Below are positions 8,388 through 17,288 of a stretch of DNA of 36,087 bases, piece after piece (position 1 is the first letter of the stretch; every line of letters begins with the position of its first letter). A program made the position numbers and the translations under genes. Where the stretch lies: contig SZXX01000032.1 in the NCBI GenBank assembly GCA_005843825.1, positions 1 to 36,087 of the forward strand, in the 5' to 3' direction. Origin of the DNA: Chlorobium sp. GTDB taxonomy: Bacteria; Bacteroidota; Chlorobiia; Chlorobiales; Chlorobiaceae. The notes beneath the pieces are model-generated. The model searched no databases and had not been told where the DNA came from. It was given only the letters and a program-made list of their open reading frames with translations.

Positions 8388-8960
8388 ATGAAGAAGTCAA
8401 TAGGACCCAAGACGCTGCTTTTTCCAACACCTGTCCTGATGGTTGGAACATATGATCAGGCAGGCAAACCAAACCTGATGAGTGCCGCATGGGGAGGTAT
8501 CTGCTGTTCACAGCCCCCTTGTGTTGCTGTTTCACTGCGTAAGGCGACATACTCTTACGGCTGTATTATAGAGCGCAAAGCATTTACTGTCGGTATTGCC
8601 AACCAGGAGAAGATGGCAGAAGCTGATTACGTCGGGATTTTTTCAGGCCGTGACGTGGACAAGTTTGCCGTTGCGGGACTCACCCATGTCAAAAGTGACA
8701 TGGTCGATGCCCCTTATGCCGCTGAATTTCCGGTTGTACTTGAGTGCCGCCTGTTGCACGTTTTTGAAATCGGCCTGCACACACAGTTTATTGGTGAAAT
8801 AATTGATGTAAAGGGTGATGAAGATGTGTTTAGTGAGGACGGCTTGCTCGATATCCTGAAAGTCAATCCCCTTATTTATGACACATCTCATCGAGGGTAC
8901 CATGGGGTAGGGCCGCTTCTCGCAAAGGCGTTTTCTGTTGGCAAAGGAGTTCAATCCTGA
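8388..8960 (+). CDS. Flavin reductase-like FMN-binding protein
   Basis: ATG 8388 gives MKKSIGPKTLLFPTPVLMVGTYD, the usual beginning of flavin reductase-like domain proteins. The upstream in-frame start at 8358 would overlap the nitroreductase gene. The 190-residue product keeps the split-barrel FMN-binding pattern: NLMSAAWGGICCSQPPCVAVSLRKATYS, then FTVGIANQEKMAEADYVGIFSGRDVDKF, then a conserved VLECRLLHVFEIGLHTQFIGEI core. These proteins bind FMN and some reduce free flavin; others act in electron transfer. It lies 20 bp after the nitroreductase gene, so a shared role in flavin redox chemistry is likely but inferred. Confidence 0.87.
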   Translation: MKKSIGPKTLLFPTPVLMVGTYDQAGKPNLMSAAWGGICCSQPPCVAVSLRKATYSYGCIIERKAFTVGIANQEKMAEADYVGIFSGRDVDKFAVAGLTHVKSDMVDAPYAAEFPVVLECRLLHVFEIGLHTQFIGEIIDVKGDEDVFSEDGLLDILKVNPLIYDTSHRGYHGVGPLLAKAFSVGKGVQS

Positions 8961-9028
8961 ACTTTCAAGACCTCTCTGTTTCTGTTGTGCAATGTTCATA
9001 ATTATTTGTCACTAAAAAACATTGAACC

Positions 9029-9322
9029 ATGTCAAAACTTGTCGTTGTCGCAAAAGTTGTCGCAAAAAAGGAGTTTCTGCCGAGCGTTAAGAGCTCACTC
9101 TTGAACCTTATCGCTCCAACAAGGGAAGAAACTGGTTGTATAGATTACACGCTGCATCAGGATATCGATGACCCTTCTGTTTTTGTCTTTTACGAAACAT
9201 GGGAGAATCTCTCCAGCCTTGAAAATCATCTGGAAAGTGATCATTACCATGCCCATGCCAGGAATGTAAAAGGGATGATTGATGATAAAGAGGTCTTCAG
9301 GATGACGCGAATTGAGGAATAA
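9029..9322 (+). CDS. Antibiotic biosynthesis monooxygenase (ABM/YgiN-like) domain protein
   Basis: The 97-residue product starts MSKLVVVAKVVAKKEF. It contains the ABM ferredoxin-like fold pattern: TREETGCIDYTLHQDIDDPSVFVFYETWENLSSLENHLESDHYHAH. YETW and the histidine-rich helix are characteristic. Family members include quinol monooxygenases (YgiN) and heme-degrading enzymes, usually as cofactor-free dimers. With the preceding flavin proteins it may belong to a quinone or redox-detoxification group. No strong ribosome site is visible before ATG 9029. Confidence 0.83.
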   Translation: MSKLVVVAKVVAKKEFLPSVKSSLLNLIAPTREETGCIDYTLHQDIDDPSVFVFYETWENLSSLENHLESDHYHAHARNVKGMIDDKEVFRMTRIEE

Positions 9323-9372
9323 GCGCTCAATGAGGTCTGAAGGAATGAATTAAATGCTATTAGCCAGCTTGT

Positions 9373-10623
9373 ATGAAAACAGGATTTTGGATTGCCCGGC
9401 GTTTCAGCTTTGCCCGTAAACGTTTCAGGGTTATCAATGTTATTTCGGCAATAAGTCTTGCCGGAATAGTGATCGGCGTCAGCACACTCCTTGTTGTCAT
9501 GAGCGTTTTGAACGGATTTCAACAGCTTGCCAGGGATCTTTTTATCACCATCGACAGTCCGGCTCAGATTGTCCCCATACAGGGGAGAACAATCGCCGTT
9601 TCCGACACTCTGCTTCATGCTATCAGAGCTCTCGAAGGGGTAGGAGCGGTAGAGCCTTATGCCGAAGGGGAGGCTATTATGGGCAGTGGGGATAAAAGCG
9701 AACTCGTTGTGGTTAAAGGACTCAGCGAAGCGGCACACCGCCGATTGATGGTGCAGACCAAGGCAACGCATCCGTTTTTTACCGAAGGAACGATTGCGGC
9801 AGGGGAGCTCTTAGCCTACAGGACAAATCTGCGTCCAGGTAAAGAGGTTAAAATCTTCAGTCCGGAACTGATCTCCCTTGGCCTGGAATCCCTTTCGCAA
9901 CCCTATCTGGTACCGATGCTCGGTATACCTGAAACAACGGTTGCATCCATATTTTCCCTGCAGAAAATATTTGACGATCGCTACGTACTCACGTCAGAGC
10001 TGTTTGCGCATAGAATCCTGCTCCTTCCGAGAGGAGCTTATTCGGGAATTGACATTCGACAGAAGGATGGGTATTCTCGTGAAGCTTTCACCGCGAACCT
10101 CCGGGCATGGCTCGAAAAAAGCCCTTTGAAAGCAACATGGAAAGTCAGGACACTCGAAGAGAAATACAGCAATATCTTCACCGTGATGCAGCTCGAAAAA
10201 TGGGTCAGTTTCAGCGTTCTGATGCTTATTATCCTTGTCGCAGCTCTCAGCCTCACTGGAGCTCTTGCCATGACCGCCATCGACAAACAGCGGGAACTTT
10301 TCTATCTGCGCTGCCTTGGCCTCGAAAAGCCGCAGTTTATGTCCATTTTTATCATTCAGGGCGGTATGACAGGAGTTGTGGGGACCACTGCAGGCATAGG
10401 TATCGCATGGACTATCTGCAAACTGCAGGAGCTTTACGGCATAGTACAGCTCCCTTCAAAAAGCGCCTTCATTATACCAGCCTATCCTGTCAGCATGCAC
10501 CTCGATGATTTTCTTATCGTCGGAGTAACAGGAGTAATCCTATGCTTCGCAGTAAGTCTCTATCCAGCGAGAAAAGCAGCTATAATCGCCACAAGCAACT
10601 CGCTCAATCAGAAGACTGATTGA
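9373..10623 (+). CDS. LolC/LolE-type lipoprotein-releasing ABC transporter permease
   Basis: The 416-residue protein starts [49 protein letters not shown], which is the N-terminal signature and first membrane helix of LolC/E permeases. A large periplasmic domain follows (about 50-265). Three membrane helices of the FtsX fold come next, including the [23 protein letters not shown] coupling segment and the final helix near LYPARKAA. LolCDE extracts lipoproteins from the inner membrane for delivery to the outer membrane. No LolD ATPase or second permease is adjacent, so partners must be encoded elsewhere. A single permease acting as a homodimer is possible. LolC versus LolE cannot be decided. 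Confidence 0.88.
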   Translation: MKTGFWIARRFSFARKRFRVINVISAISLAGIVIGVSTLLVVMSVLNGFQQLARDLFITIDSPAQIVPIQGRTIAVSDTLLHAIRALEGVGAVEPYAEGEAIMGSGDKSELVVVKGLSEAAHRRLMVQTKATHPFFTEGTIAAGELLAYRTNLRPGKEVKIFSPELISLGLESLSQPYLVPMLGIPETTVASIFSLQKIFDDRYVLTSELFAHRILLLPRGAYSGIDIRQKDGYSREAFTANLRAWLEKSPLKATWKVRTLEEKYSNIFTVMQLEKWVSFSVLMLIILVAALSLTGALAMTAIDKQRELFYLRCLGLEKPQFMSIFIIQGGMTGVVGTTAGIGIAWTICKLQELYGIVQLPSKSAFIIPAYPVSMHLDDFLIVGVTGVILCFAVSLYPARKAAIIATSNSLNQKTD

Positions 10624-10655
10624 GAAGAGTTTGGAGAAGAGAGTGGGGAATAGGA

Positions 10656-10691
10656 CCTATAGGTCTTATAGGGCCTATAGGACTTATAAAA
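10656..10691. repeat. CCTATAGG tandem repeat (two 18-bp units)
   Basis: Units 10656-10673 and 10674-10691 share CCTATAGG followed by a related TTATA block. CCTATAGG is itself palindromic. The repeat lies just past the LolC/E stop, between convergent genes. Confidence 0.6.
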
Positions 10692-10716
10692 ACGGGTGTG
10701 ATTGGGACGGGGAAAA

Positions 10717-10747
10717 ACTCAGTACTCAGCACTCGGAACTCAGCACT
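10717..10747. repeat. ACTCAGCACT-type short tandem repeat
   Basis: ACTCAGT, ACTCAGC, ACTCGGA and ACTCAGC follow each other as 7-base units, and CTCAGCACTTTT recurs at 10757. The tract lies next to the 3' end of the CobW-like gene and probably continues into its last codons. It looks like a degenerate dispersed intergenic repeat. Confidence 0.55.
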
Positions 10748-10752
10748 TTCTT

Positions 10753-11775
10753 TCACCTCAGCACTTTTTTCAGCTCTTTTTCTATTTCCCTGCACGGCAT
10801 TGGGGAACTGTCAATTATTTCAAGGCGTGAATTGCCCTGAGGTTCACAACCGGAAAACTCAACAACCCCGTCACTGCCATTGATTTTCAGCCACCCGTTA
10901 TTGCACTGCATGAACCCTTTTACGCGAGTGTGAGAAAAAGAGGTTATCAGCGCCGAAAGGGCATAGCTGTCGAAACAGAAATCGGATCCCATCAACCAGC
11001 TTCCACTAAAATATCCTTCGCCGGAACCTTCATGCATTTCCCAGCTCTCTGCACTCAAGAGTTCGGTCTTACCTTCAGGAACATTCGTTATTTCAGGTGC
11101 AAAGACGTTGCGTTCTCTTACCGGATGGGCATCAGGAAAGCCAGCCATCCTTGAGAGATCGCGAGGAAGGTTCAGGAGAGAGGAATTCAAACGCCCAAAT
11201 GAAATCATCGGATATGCCACTTTTGGAGGGATGGAGGCGCTGACCAGGTCCATAAAAGCGGAGCGGTCATTATCGGTATAACAATCAGCTTTATTGCCTG
11301 CAAGCACATCTGCGAGATTAAGCTGATCCTGAAAAGCAGGGTGGTTTGTGTATTTCGGATTTCCAAGCTTACGGGCATCAACAAGAGAGATGGTTGCCCT
11401 TAGGTCAAGAATATCATGATAATAAGCACCGGTTAAGGTGCGGATAATTTTCAGGGGGTGACCAATCCCTGTTGGCTCAATAAGAATCCTGTCAGGAGAG
11501 GTGTCGCGGATAAGACGGTTCAATGCAACTTCAAACGCCAGTCCGGCAGTGCAGCAAAGGCACCCCCCGGTAATCTCCCTGATTGATACTCCAGCAACCG
11601 GTCCAATCAATGCGGCATCAACCCCAATCTGCCCGAATTCATTGACAAGGACTGTCCAGTACTCACCCTCAGGTTTTTTTGCAAGCAGATGGTTGATTGC
11701 CGTTGTTTTTCCAGCCCCGAGAAACCCGGTAACAATCGTTGTCGGAATGTTCTGTGCTTTTCTCAAATTGTACAA
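10753..11775 (-). CDS. COG0523 family GTPase (CobW/YeiR-like metal-related protein)
   Basis: Translation starts at TTG 11775, directly after the TAA of the sensor gene; GAAGGG a few bases before supports this start. The 340-residue product has an early P-loop (GFLGAGKTT, residues about 18-26) and an INEFG-like NEFGQIG. It also has the family hallmark CXCC metal site in ITGGCLCC, the segment IEPTGIGHP, and the NKAD guanine-specificity motif. COG0523 proteins are GTP-dependent metal chaperones or insertases for zinc or cobalt enzymes. A C-terminal CobW_C-like domain is present but diverged. Its abutting position after a two-component kinase suggests co-expression and regulation by that system, which is inferred. 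Confidence 0.88.
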   Translation of the reverse strand: MYNLRKAQNIPTTIVTGFLGAGKTTAINHLLAKKPEGEYWTVLVNEFGQIGVDAALIGPVAGVSIREITGGCLCCTAGLAFEVALNRLIRDTSPDRILIEPTGIGHPLKIIRTLTGAYYHDILDLRATISLVDARKLGNPKYTNHPAFQDQLNLADVLAGNKADCYTDNDRSAFMDLVSASIPPKVAYPMISFGRLNSSLLNLPRDLSRMAGFPDAHPVRERNVFAPEITNVPEGKTELLSAESWEMHEGSGEGYFSGSWLMGSDFCFDSYALSALITSFSHTRVKGFMQCNNGWLKINGSDGVVEFSGCEPQGNSRLEIIDSSPMPCREIEKELKKVLR

Positions 11776-13248
11776 TTACCCTTCTTCATTTTCAGGCAGT
11801 TTATTTACTAACGCCTTGATGATGTTCTTGAATTCTGCCATAGTAAAAGGCTTTTCAATAAAGCTCATTTTATCATTACCGGGTATGTGGCGAGTAGTGA
11901 AATCCGAAGTATACGCCGACATATAGACAACTTTAAGGTTTCTGCAAATCTTTTCAAGCTCTTTAAAAAGATCACTTCCGTTCATTTCCGGCATCACTAC
12001 ATCCGTCACCAGGAGTTTTATCTGGTCTTTATTGCGCTTTGCAAGTTTTAAGGCTTCCAGGGGCGAGGCAGCTGAAAGGACGCTGTATCCTTTATTTTCA
12101 AGCATCTGCCGGCAATGGTGTAGAATATCATGACCATTTTCAACAAGCAGTATGGTATCTTTTCCCTGTGTCAAGGTTGACTCCATGCTTACGTTGCTAT
12201 CCTGAGAGGCATCATGCAACTGTAAGGGGAAGTAAATTCTTATACTCGTTCCCTTATCTTTTTCACTTTCGATATCAATAAAACCATTGTTTTGTTTGAC
12301 AATGCCGTAGACGGTGGAAAGACCCATACCAGTTCCTTTTCCAACCTCTTTTGTTGTAAAAAATGGTTCCATAATATGAGGCAGAAGTTTTTTATCGATG
12401 CCGTGTCCGTTATCAGTGATAGAAAGCGAGATATAATCGCCGGGTATTGAGCAGGTATGCATGGCAGCGCTCTCTTTTTTATGTACATGGATTTTAACTG
12501 TTTCGATGGTGATATTGCCTGTTTTCTCAATAGCATCACGGGCATTGACGCAAAGGTTGGAAAGGATCTGGCCGACCTGCGATGGGGCAATCTTGACAGG
12601 AGCGCTCTGTACATTGGGAATCCAGGTAAGCGTGATGTTTTCACCAATCAAACGTCTCATCATCAAAATCATATCCTCTACTGCGGCATTCAGGTCAAGA
12701 ATCTGTGCTGTCACGCTTTGTCTTCGGGCAAAAGCAAGGAGTTGCCGGGTCAGCTCTGCAGAGTGGCTCGCTGCTTTCTCAATGACTTTGAGATCTGTAT
12801 AGGAGCTGTCTTTACGTTCAAGGGCCAGTTCGGTATGCCCGAGAATCACCATCAGCATATTGTTGAAGTCATGGGCAATGCCTCCCGCAAGTTGCCCTAC
12901 AACATGCATTTGCTGGGAGTGCTGCAGCTTAGCCTGCAGCTTCTCACTCTCTATTTCAAAAAGCTTGCGCATCGTGATATCATGAGTAATCCCTGATACA
13001 AAACGAAGATGGCCTTGTTTGTCATACTGATATCCCACGGCCACCCAAATCCATCGAATCTCACCATCCGTGCGGCGAATCCGGCACTCTATACTTAGAT
13101 CACTTTTTGTCGCTATAGCTTTTTTGAGCTGCCTGTCAACCTCCGCTCGTTCATCAGGCAGGACGTGACCAAGAAATGTTTCGTATCTCCAATTTTTTTC
13201 GGTTGAATCATAGCCGAAAATACGAGCATCTTCAAGGGTTCGAAACAA
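11776..13248 (-). CDS. Sensor histidine kinase with receiver, C-terminal part of a TAG-interrupted gene
   Basis: This frame is the direct in-frame continuation of the 14868-13270 gene. It contains the rest of a PAS domain (residues about 1-95), a histidine kinase core and a receiver. In the core, GQLAGGIAHDFNNML carries the phospho-acceptor His; the ATPase part has SNLCVNARDAI, DNGHGI and GTGMGLSTVYGIVKQ. The receiver has the acceptor Asp in LLVTDVVMPEMNG. The first available start is TTG 13248, which would leave a PAS domain without its first strand. The protein is therefore probably made only by readthrough of TAG or as a kinase with a damaged sensor. The CobW-like gene follows with no gap. 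Confidence 0.8.
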   Translation of the reverse strand: MFRTLEDARIFGYDSTEKNWRYETFLGHVLPDERAEVDRQLKKAIATKSDLSIECRIRRTDGEIRWIWVAVGYQYDKQGHLRFVSGITHDITMRKLFEIESEKLQAKLQHSQQMHVVGQLAGGIAHDFNNMLMVILGHTELALERKDSSYTDLKVIEKAASHSAELTRQLLAFARRQSVTAQILDLNAAVEDMILMMRRLIGENITLTWIPNVQSAPVKIAPSQVGQILSNLCVNARDAIEKTGNITIETVKIHVHKKESAAMHTCSIPGDYISLSITDNGHGIDKKLLPHIMEPFFTTKEVGKGTGMGLSTVYGIVKQNNGFIDIESEKDKGTSIRIYFPLQLHDASQDSNVSMESTLTQGKDTILLVENGHDILHHCRQMLENKGYSVLSAASPLEALKLAKRNKDQIKLLVTDVVMPEMNGSDLFKELEKICRNLKVVYMSAYTSDFTTRHIPGNDKMSFIEKPFTMAEFKNIIKALVNKLPENEEG

Positions 13249-13269
13249 CGAATTGTCCGAAAGATCAAG

Positions 13270-14868
13270 CTACCACAAGCCTATGTGCCTGATATTCAAT
13301 AAGTTTTCAAATCCTGTCTGTCTATTAACCAGCCTTTTACGCTCAAGCTCTATCAGCTTGCGATCAGTGATATCAATACAGGTACCGATATAGCGCACCG
13401 CACTGCCTTTCTCATCGAATATCGGCATTCCCTTTGCTATCAGCCATCGAACCGTACCATCAGGGTGAAGAACACGATACTCGAAACTTGCCGGGATTTG
13501 ATGTTTTTCAGCCTGAACAACAATTTTGAGTATCTCATCTCTGTCGTCAGGATGTAGTGATTTCAGCCAGAGCTCCCTGGATGGATTTTCATCTCCTCGT
13601 GTCAATCCATACAAATCCCATAGTTCGTCAGACCATATATTCTCGCCGGTCTCTAAATAAACCTCCCAAACTCCGGCATTGGTCGATTCCAAAGCCTGCT
13701 TGAATCGGTTCTGTTTATCAAGAAGCTCATTCTCAGCATGTTGTTTCTCATACAGGGTTCGTATCTTGGAGATGCCATAGGCAATATTATCAGCCAGTGC
13801 CGACAGGAGCTGTGTCTCAGGTGCATTAAAGGCATTGTCTCTTTCTGAGTAGATGGTGATGGCACCGTAGACCTCAGTATCATGCCGCAGTGGCAGAGCC
13901 TGAACTGAAGCATATCCTCGTTTGAGAGCCTCACTGCACCAGGGAGAGAAGCTTGGGTCTTTTTGAATATCACCAATAGTGGATAGCTGGCCTGTCCGGA
14001 TTGCTGTTCCTGTAGGCCCTTGGCCAAATGGAACTTCTGCCCAGGTTATCCCTGTTCCTCTGATGTATCCATTATCGTAACCAGCCTGGGCAACCGGACG
14101 TACAGTTTTTTCATTATCATGTTCTGCGTAGCCGATCCAAGCCATGCGGTAGCCACCGGTTGTAACTATTGTGGTGCATATCGTCTGCAGTAATTCATTT
14201 TCATCAGTGGCGTGAATAAGCGCCTGATTGCAATTGTTGATTGCCAGGAGTGCACGAGTCAGTATCTCCAGTTTGGTTTCAGTTTTCTTTTGCTCACTGA
14301 TATCGGAGAGAATAACCATGCATTCACCATCAGCATCGGGTATTGCAGTATCGATGCGGACGTGGAGGTGAGGGCGAGCTGAGAATTCAGTATCCTTGGC
14401 TAAAAGCCTGATCTCAACTCTTGACGCTACTCTTTGGGTAAACACGTCACCAAGCAATACATCAATTTTCTGATAGTCTTCCGGAACAACAAATTGCTTG
14501 AAGCGCATGCCAGATAATCTGGAGCGATCAACTCCAAGAAGTTTCGCTGCAGTCAGGTTTGCCCGCAGAATAGTGCTGTTGCGCCCCATAGTTACATGGC
14601 TGACCGGCGCAAAATCATAGAGTTCGGAGTATCTATCGAGAGTTTCCTCAATCTCAATTCTTGAACGAGCCAGCTCATCCTGCTGTATTTCAAGCTCGAT
14701 CTGATGAACGGAGAGCTCATGGATTATGCGTAACAGTTCTTCAGGTGAAGAGGTAGTGCTGAGTGCAGATGCGCCAGTTTTGGGGTGGGTCTGCTGAAGG
14801 CGCTCTTCTGCAAGAGCCCTTAATTCTACAGGGGTGTCTGAGTTATTGCTTTGCGGCTTCTTTCCCAT
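13270..14868 (-). CDS. PAS-GAF-PAS sensor, N-terminal part of a TAG-interrupted hybrid kinase
   Basis: The 532-residue frame starts at ATG 14868 (MGKKPQSNN). It has the same N-terminal helix as the two plus-strand sensors (HELSVHQIELEIQQDEL), a PAS domain, and a GAF domain close to that of the 1927 gene (GGYRMAWIGYAE, GQGPTGTAIRTG). A second PAS domain with its C-terminal motif (WLIAKGMPIFDEKGSAVRYIG) follows. A third PAS domain begins at NIRHIGLW and is cut by TAG (complement of 13270-13272). Reading past it gives LDLSDNSLFRTLEDARIFGYD in the same frame. A single base change from GAG or a similar codon would explain the stop. Alone, this piece has no output domain. Confidence 0.82.
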   Translation of the reverse strand: MGKKPQSNNSDTPVELRALAEERLQQTHPKTGASALSTTSSPEELLRIIHELSVHQIELEIQQDELARSRIEIEETLDRYSELYDFAPVSHVTMGRNSTILRANLTAAKLLGVDRSRLSGMRFKQFVVPEDYQKIDVLLGDVFTQRVASRVEIRLLAKDTEFSARPHLHVRIDTAIPDADGECMVILSDISEQKKTETKLEILTRALLAINNCNQALIHATDENELLQTICTTIVTTGGYRMAWIGYAEHDNEKTVRPVAQAGYDNGYIRGTGITWAEVPFGQGPTGTAIRTGQLSTIGDIQKDPSFSPWCSEALKRGYASVQALPLRHDTEVYGAITIYSERDNAFNAPETQLLSALADNIAYGISKIRTLYEKQHAENELLDKQNRFKQALESTNAGVWEVYLETGENIWSDELWDLYGLTRGDENPSRELWLKSLHPDDRDEILKIVVQAEKHQIPASFEYRVLHPDGTVRWLIAKGMPIFDEKGSAVRYIGTCIDITDRKLIELERKRLVNRQTGFENLLNIRHIGLW

Positions 14869-14999
14869 GATGACACAATGTTGTTAAGGACTAAGCAAGT
14901 ATAATCAATACGCTTTATTCTCGCAATAATTAGCTTCAGCTTGCTTGATGCAGGTGGTGGTTGAGAAGGAGATTGGGAAAAATCTTTTTTTGGGCAACC

Positions 15000-15161
15000 C
15001 TACGAAAGCGCTTCAAACGTTATTTTCCCAGCATAACAGACAGGACATGCCCACTCTTCTGACACCTGTTCAAAAGCAGTCCCCGCTATAATATTGTTGT
15101 CCAGGTCACCTTCTCGAGGATCATAGACATAGCCGCACTCTTTGCACATCCATGCACGCAT
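15000..15161 (-). CDS. Rubredoxin
   Basis: A 53-residue frame starts at ATG (complement of 15159-15161) and stops at TAG (15002-15000). It encodes MRAWMCKECGYVYDP, a DPREGD-type loop and EEWACPVC. The two CXXC pairs (C6/C9 and C39/C42) are the iron ligands of rubredoxin, and size and spacing are normal. The usual Gly after the last Cys is a Tyr. Rubredoxins are cytoplasmic one-electron carriers, in anaerobes often serving oxygen or superoxide detoxification. It lies 24 bp after the acetyltransferase gene on the same strand. Confidence 0.92.
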   Translation of the reverse strand: MRAWMCKECGYVYDPREGDLDNNIIAGTAFEQVSEEWACPVCYAGKITFEALS

Positions 15162-15185
15162 GATTATTTCTTTTTACTGGTTGTT

Positions 15186-15635
15186 TCAATCAAGCAGTTT
15201 TCTGAAAACCACCATCTCCGACGGTGAAAATCCTTTTGACCGGTAGAATTGCTGTGCAGCCTCATTATCCCCATCAGTGAGGAGCGTTATTCGTCCGAGT
15301 CCTTCTTTACGGGCAAATTCCATGGCATGATTGATCAGGAGTGAGCCAAGGCCCTTTTGGCGCCACTGGGGCGCAACAACCATATCCTCAAGAAGAGCGA
15401 CTTTTTTACCGAGAAAGGTGCTGACGGTAAAGAGCAGCATCACCATTCCCTCAATTACCCCGTCAACTTCACAGACAAATATCCGCCCCAGCTCAGGATT
15501 GCTTATGATCATGGAAAGCGCTCTCGACTGTGCTTCAGCATCAGCGGTAAATTCGTGCTCCTCGGTGAAGAGAATTCCAAGCAGTTCTGTGCATCTCGCC
15601 AGATCGCTTCTGACAGCTGTTCTTACATCAGGCAT
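15186..15635 (-). CDS. GNAT family N-acetyltransferase
   Basis: The 149-residue protein starts MPDVRTAVRSDLARCTELLGILF, a typical GNAT first strand and helix. It carries the acetyl-CoA motif A as LLEDMVVAPQWRQKGLGSLLINHAMEFARK (the Q/RxxGxG/A pyrophosphate loop). The ending LLTDGDNEAAQQFYRSKGF is the motif B pattern. The substrate cannot be deduced. It is followed by rubredoxin on the same strand with a 24-bp gap, suggesting one transcript without an obvious functional link. Confidence 0.87.
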   Translation of the reverse strand: MPDVRTAVRSDLARCTELLGILFTEEHEFTADAEAQSRALSMIISNPELGRIFVCEVDGVIEGMVMLLFTVSTFLGKKVALLEDMVVAPQWRQKGLGSLLINHAMEFARKEGLGRITLLTDGDNEAAQQFYRSKGFSPSEMVVFRKLLD

Positions 15636-15844
15636 TGCGTTTGGGTCAATCAGTTTGAGATACCGTTATACTTACCGCCAATTTCATGATAATCTCTCAC
15701 CATTTCAAAATTTTTCAGCATAAATTGATAGCGTACTAATTAAAATCGGTATTGGCGGATATACTCCTTATTGTCGTTATACTTGCAGGTATTTGTTAAT
15801 AATGCAGGAAGCTTTGAACTGAACACTAAAATCCCTCCCGAATA

Positions 15845-16498
15845 ATGGACGCATTCTGGCTTTCGCTCGTTATGATTTTTATCGCTGAACTTGGCGACAA
15901 AACCCAGCTTGTTGCCTTGACGCTTGCTACCTGTTACAACTCCTGGGTTGTTCTGTGGGGTATTTTCTGGGCTACCCTTGCCATTCATGTTTTTTCAGCA
16001 GGCATTGGCTGGTTTATCGGAGACAAGCTGCCGACTGAATGGATCAAGTTTGTTGCCGGTATAGCCTTTATTGCATTCGGCTTCTGGACGCTCAGAGGCG
16101 ATCATCTTGATGAAGACGAAAAGAGCTGCAAAACGGGCATTAACCCCTTCTGGCTGGTCTTTTCGACCTTTTTCATGGCTGAGCTTGGCGACAAGACAAT
16201 GCTTTCCACCATTACCCTTGCCTCAACTCACCCATTTCTGCCGGTCTGGATCGGGTCAACTATAGGAATGGTGATTTCGGATGGCCTGGCTATCATAGCT
16301 GGCAAAATGCTTGGAGCGAAATTGCCTGAAAAAGCCATAAAAATTGGAGCATCCGCTATCTTTTTCCTTTTTGGTATGTTCAGCATGTTCGAAGGAGGTG
16401 CCAAATTCCCACTTCATATCTGGGGAATAGCTGTTGTGATTGTTGCTGGTGTAGGCTTTGTGTTTCTCCGAAACTCCGGTGACACGGAGGTTGGATAA
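15845..16498 (+). CDS. TMEM165/GDT1 (UPF0016) family cation transporter
   Basis: The 217-residue membrane protein has two homologous halves, each with the hallmark motif: AELGDKTQL near residue 15 and AELGDKTML near residue 116. Six or seven hydrophobic helices are visible, with a charged loop between the halves ([13 protein letters not shown]). Family members export Mn2+ or exchange Ca2+/Mn2+ for H+; cyanobacterial and Vibrio members are manganese exporters. The motif Glu and Asp are the cation-binding residues. The gene stands alone; I recognised no manganese riboswitch in the 209 bp upstream. Confidence 0.9.
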   Translation: MDAFWLSLVMIFIAELGDKTQLVALTLATCYNSWVVLWGIFWATLAIHVFSAGIGWFIGDKLPTEWIKFVAGIAFIAFGFWTLRGDHLDEDEKSCKTGINPFWLVFSTFFMAELGDKTMLSTITLASTHPFLPVWIGSTIGMVISDGLAIIAGKMLGAKLPEKAIKIGASAIFFLFGMFSMFEGGAKFPLHIWGIAVVIVAGVGFVFLRNSGDTEVG

Positions 16499-16583
16499 AA
16501 TACCGGCGTTACTTGACTTTGTTGATTGATTGGATATGTAGCTGACGTGAAATTCCTCAAATAGACATTTTTGGAGAATCGCA

Positions 16584-17267
16584 ATGAAAAAAACGCTTTC
16601 GCTGTTTGCTGTTTTTGCTTTTGCAGGCCTCTCAAGCACTCCAGTCCAGGCTGGAAATCACTATTATGTCAGTGGTATGGGCGGCGCATCATGGTTGCAG
16701 AATATCAAGATCCAAAGCACCTACACATCTGAAAATTACACGGATACCTACAAAATGGATCCAGGCCTAACCCTTTTTGGGGCTTATGGCTGGAACTATG
16801 GCCGCTACCGTTTGGAAGGGGAAATAGGTTACCTGCGGAATAATTTTAAATCCCTGGTCTATAGCGGACTTGATGAATTCGGAGCTCCCTTTTCTAATAC
16901 TTCTTATCCGATGAAAGGCCATGTATCAGTTCTTTCGTTGATGGCCAACGGGTACTATGATCTTCCAATTGGCAGCAGCATTAAACTGTATGGAACAGCC
17001 GGTGTTGGCGGTGCACAGGTTTCATATGAAAATGTTGCACAAACTACCCAGAATTACGGCTATAGCGTTAAGGCCACAACGTTGGCATATCAGATCGGCT
17101 TAGGAGTTACAAGACCTGTTGCCAACCATGTTACGCTTGATTTGCGATATCGCTACTTTGCAACACCCGACTTTACAGTCAGCTGGGATTACAAGGGGAC
17201 GGACTACAGTAACAACACAAGTATCAGCAGTCACAGCGTTCTTCTTGGTTTGAGAGTTGGATTCTAA
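16584..17267 (+). CDS. Outer-membrane beta-barrel protein (porin-like)
   Basis: GGAGA lies eight bases before ATG 16584. The 227-residue protein has a signal peptide (MKKTLSLFAVFAFAGLSSTPVQA, cut before GNHYY). Alternating amphipathic strands follow, such as LTLFGAYGWNYGRYRLEGEIGYLRNNF and VTLDLRYRYFATPDF, with a C-terminal Phe after HSVLLGLRVGF, the pattern recognised by the BAM machinery. The size fits an eight-stranded OmpA/OmpW-type barrel (OMP_b-brl). A specific cargo or receptor role cannot be assigned. It ends 21 bp before the phosphopantetheinyl transferase gene. Confidence 0.85.
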   Translation: MKKTLSLFAVFAFAGLSSTPVQAGNHYYVSGMGGASWLQNIKIQSTYTSENYTDTYKMDPGLTLFGAYGWNYGRYRLEGEIGYLRNNFKSLVYSGLDEFGAPFSNTSYPMKGHVSVLSLMANGYYDLPIGSSIKLYGTAGVGGAQVSYENVAQTTQNYGYSVKATTLAYQIGLGVTRPVANHVTLDLRYRYFATPDFTVSWDYKGTDYSNNTSISSHSVLLGLRVGF

Positions 17268-17288
17268 ATCTTCCCGTGCAATAAGAGA

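Noticed and set aside
10656-10747. CRISPR array
   Set aside because: Units are contiguous without spacers and no cas genes are present.
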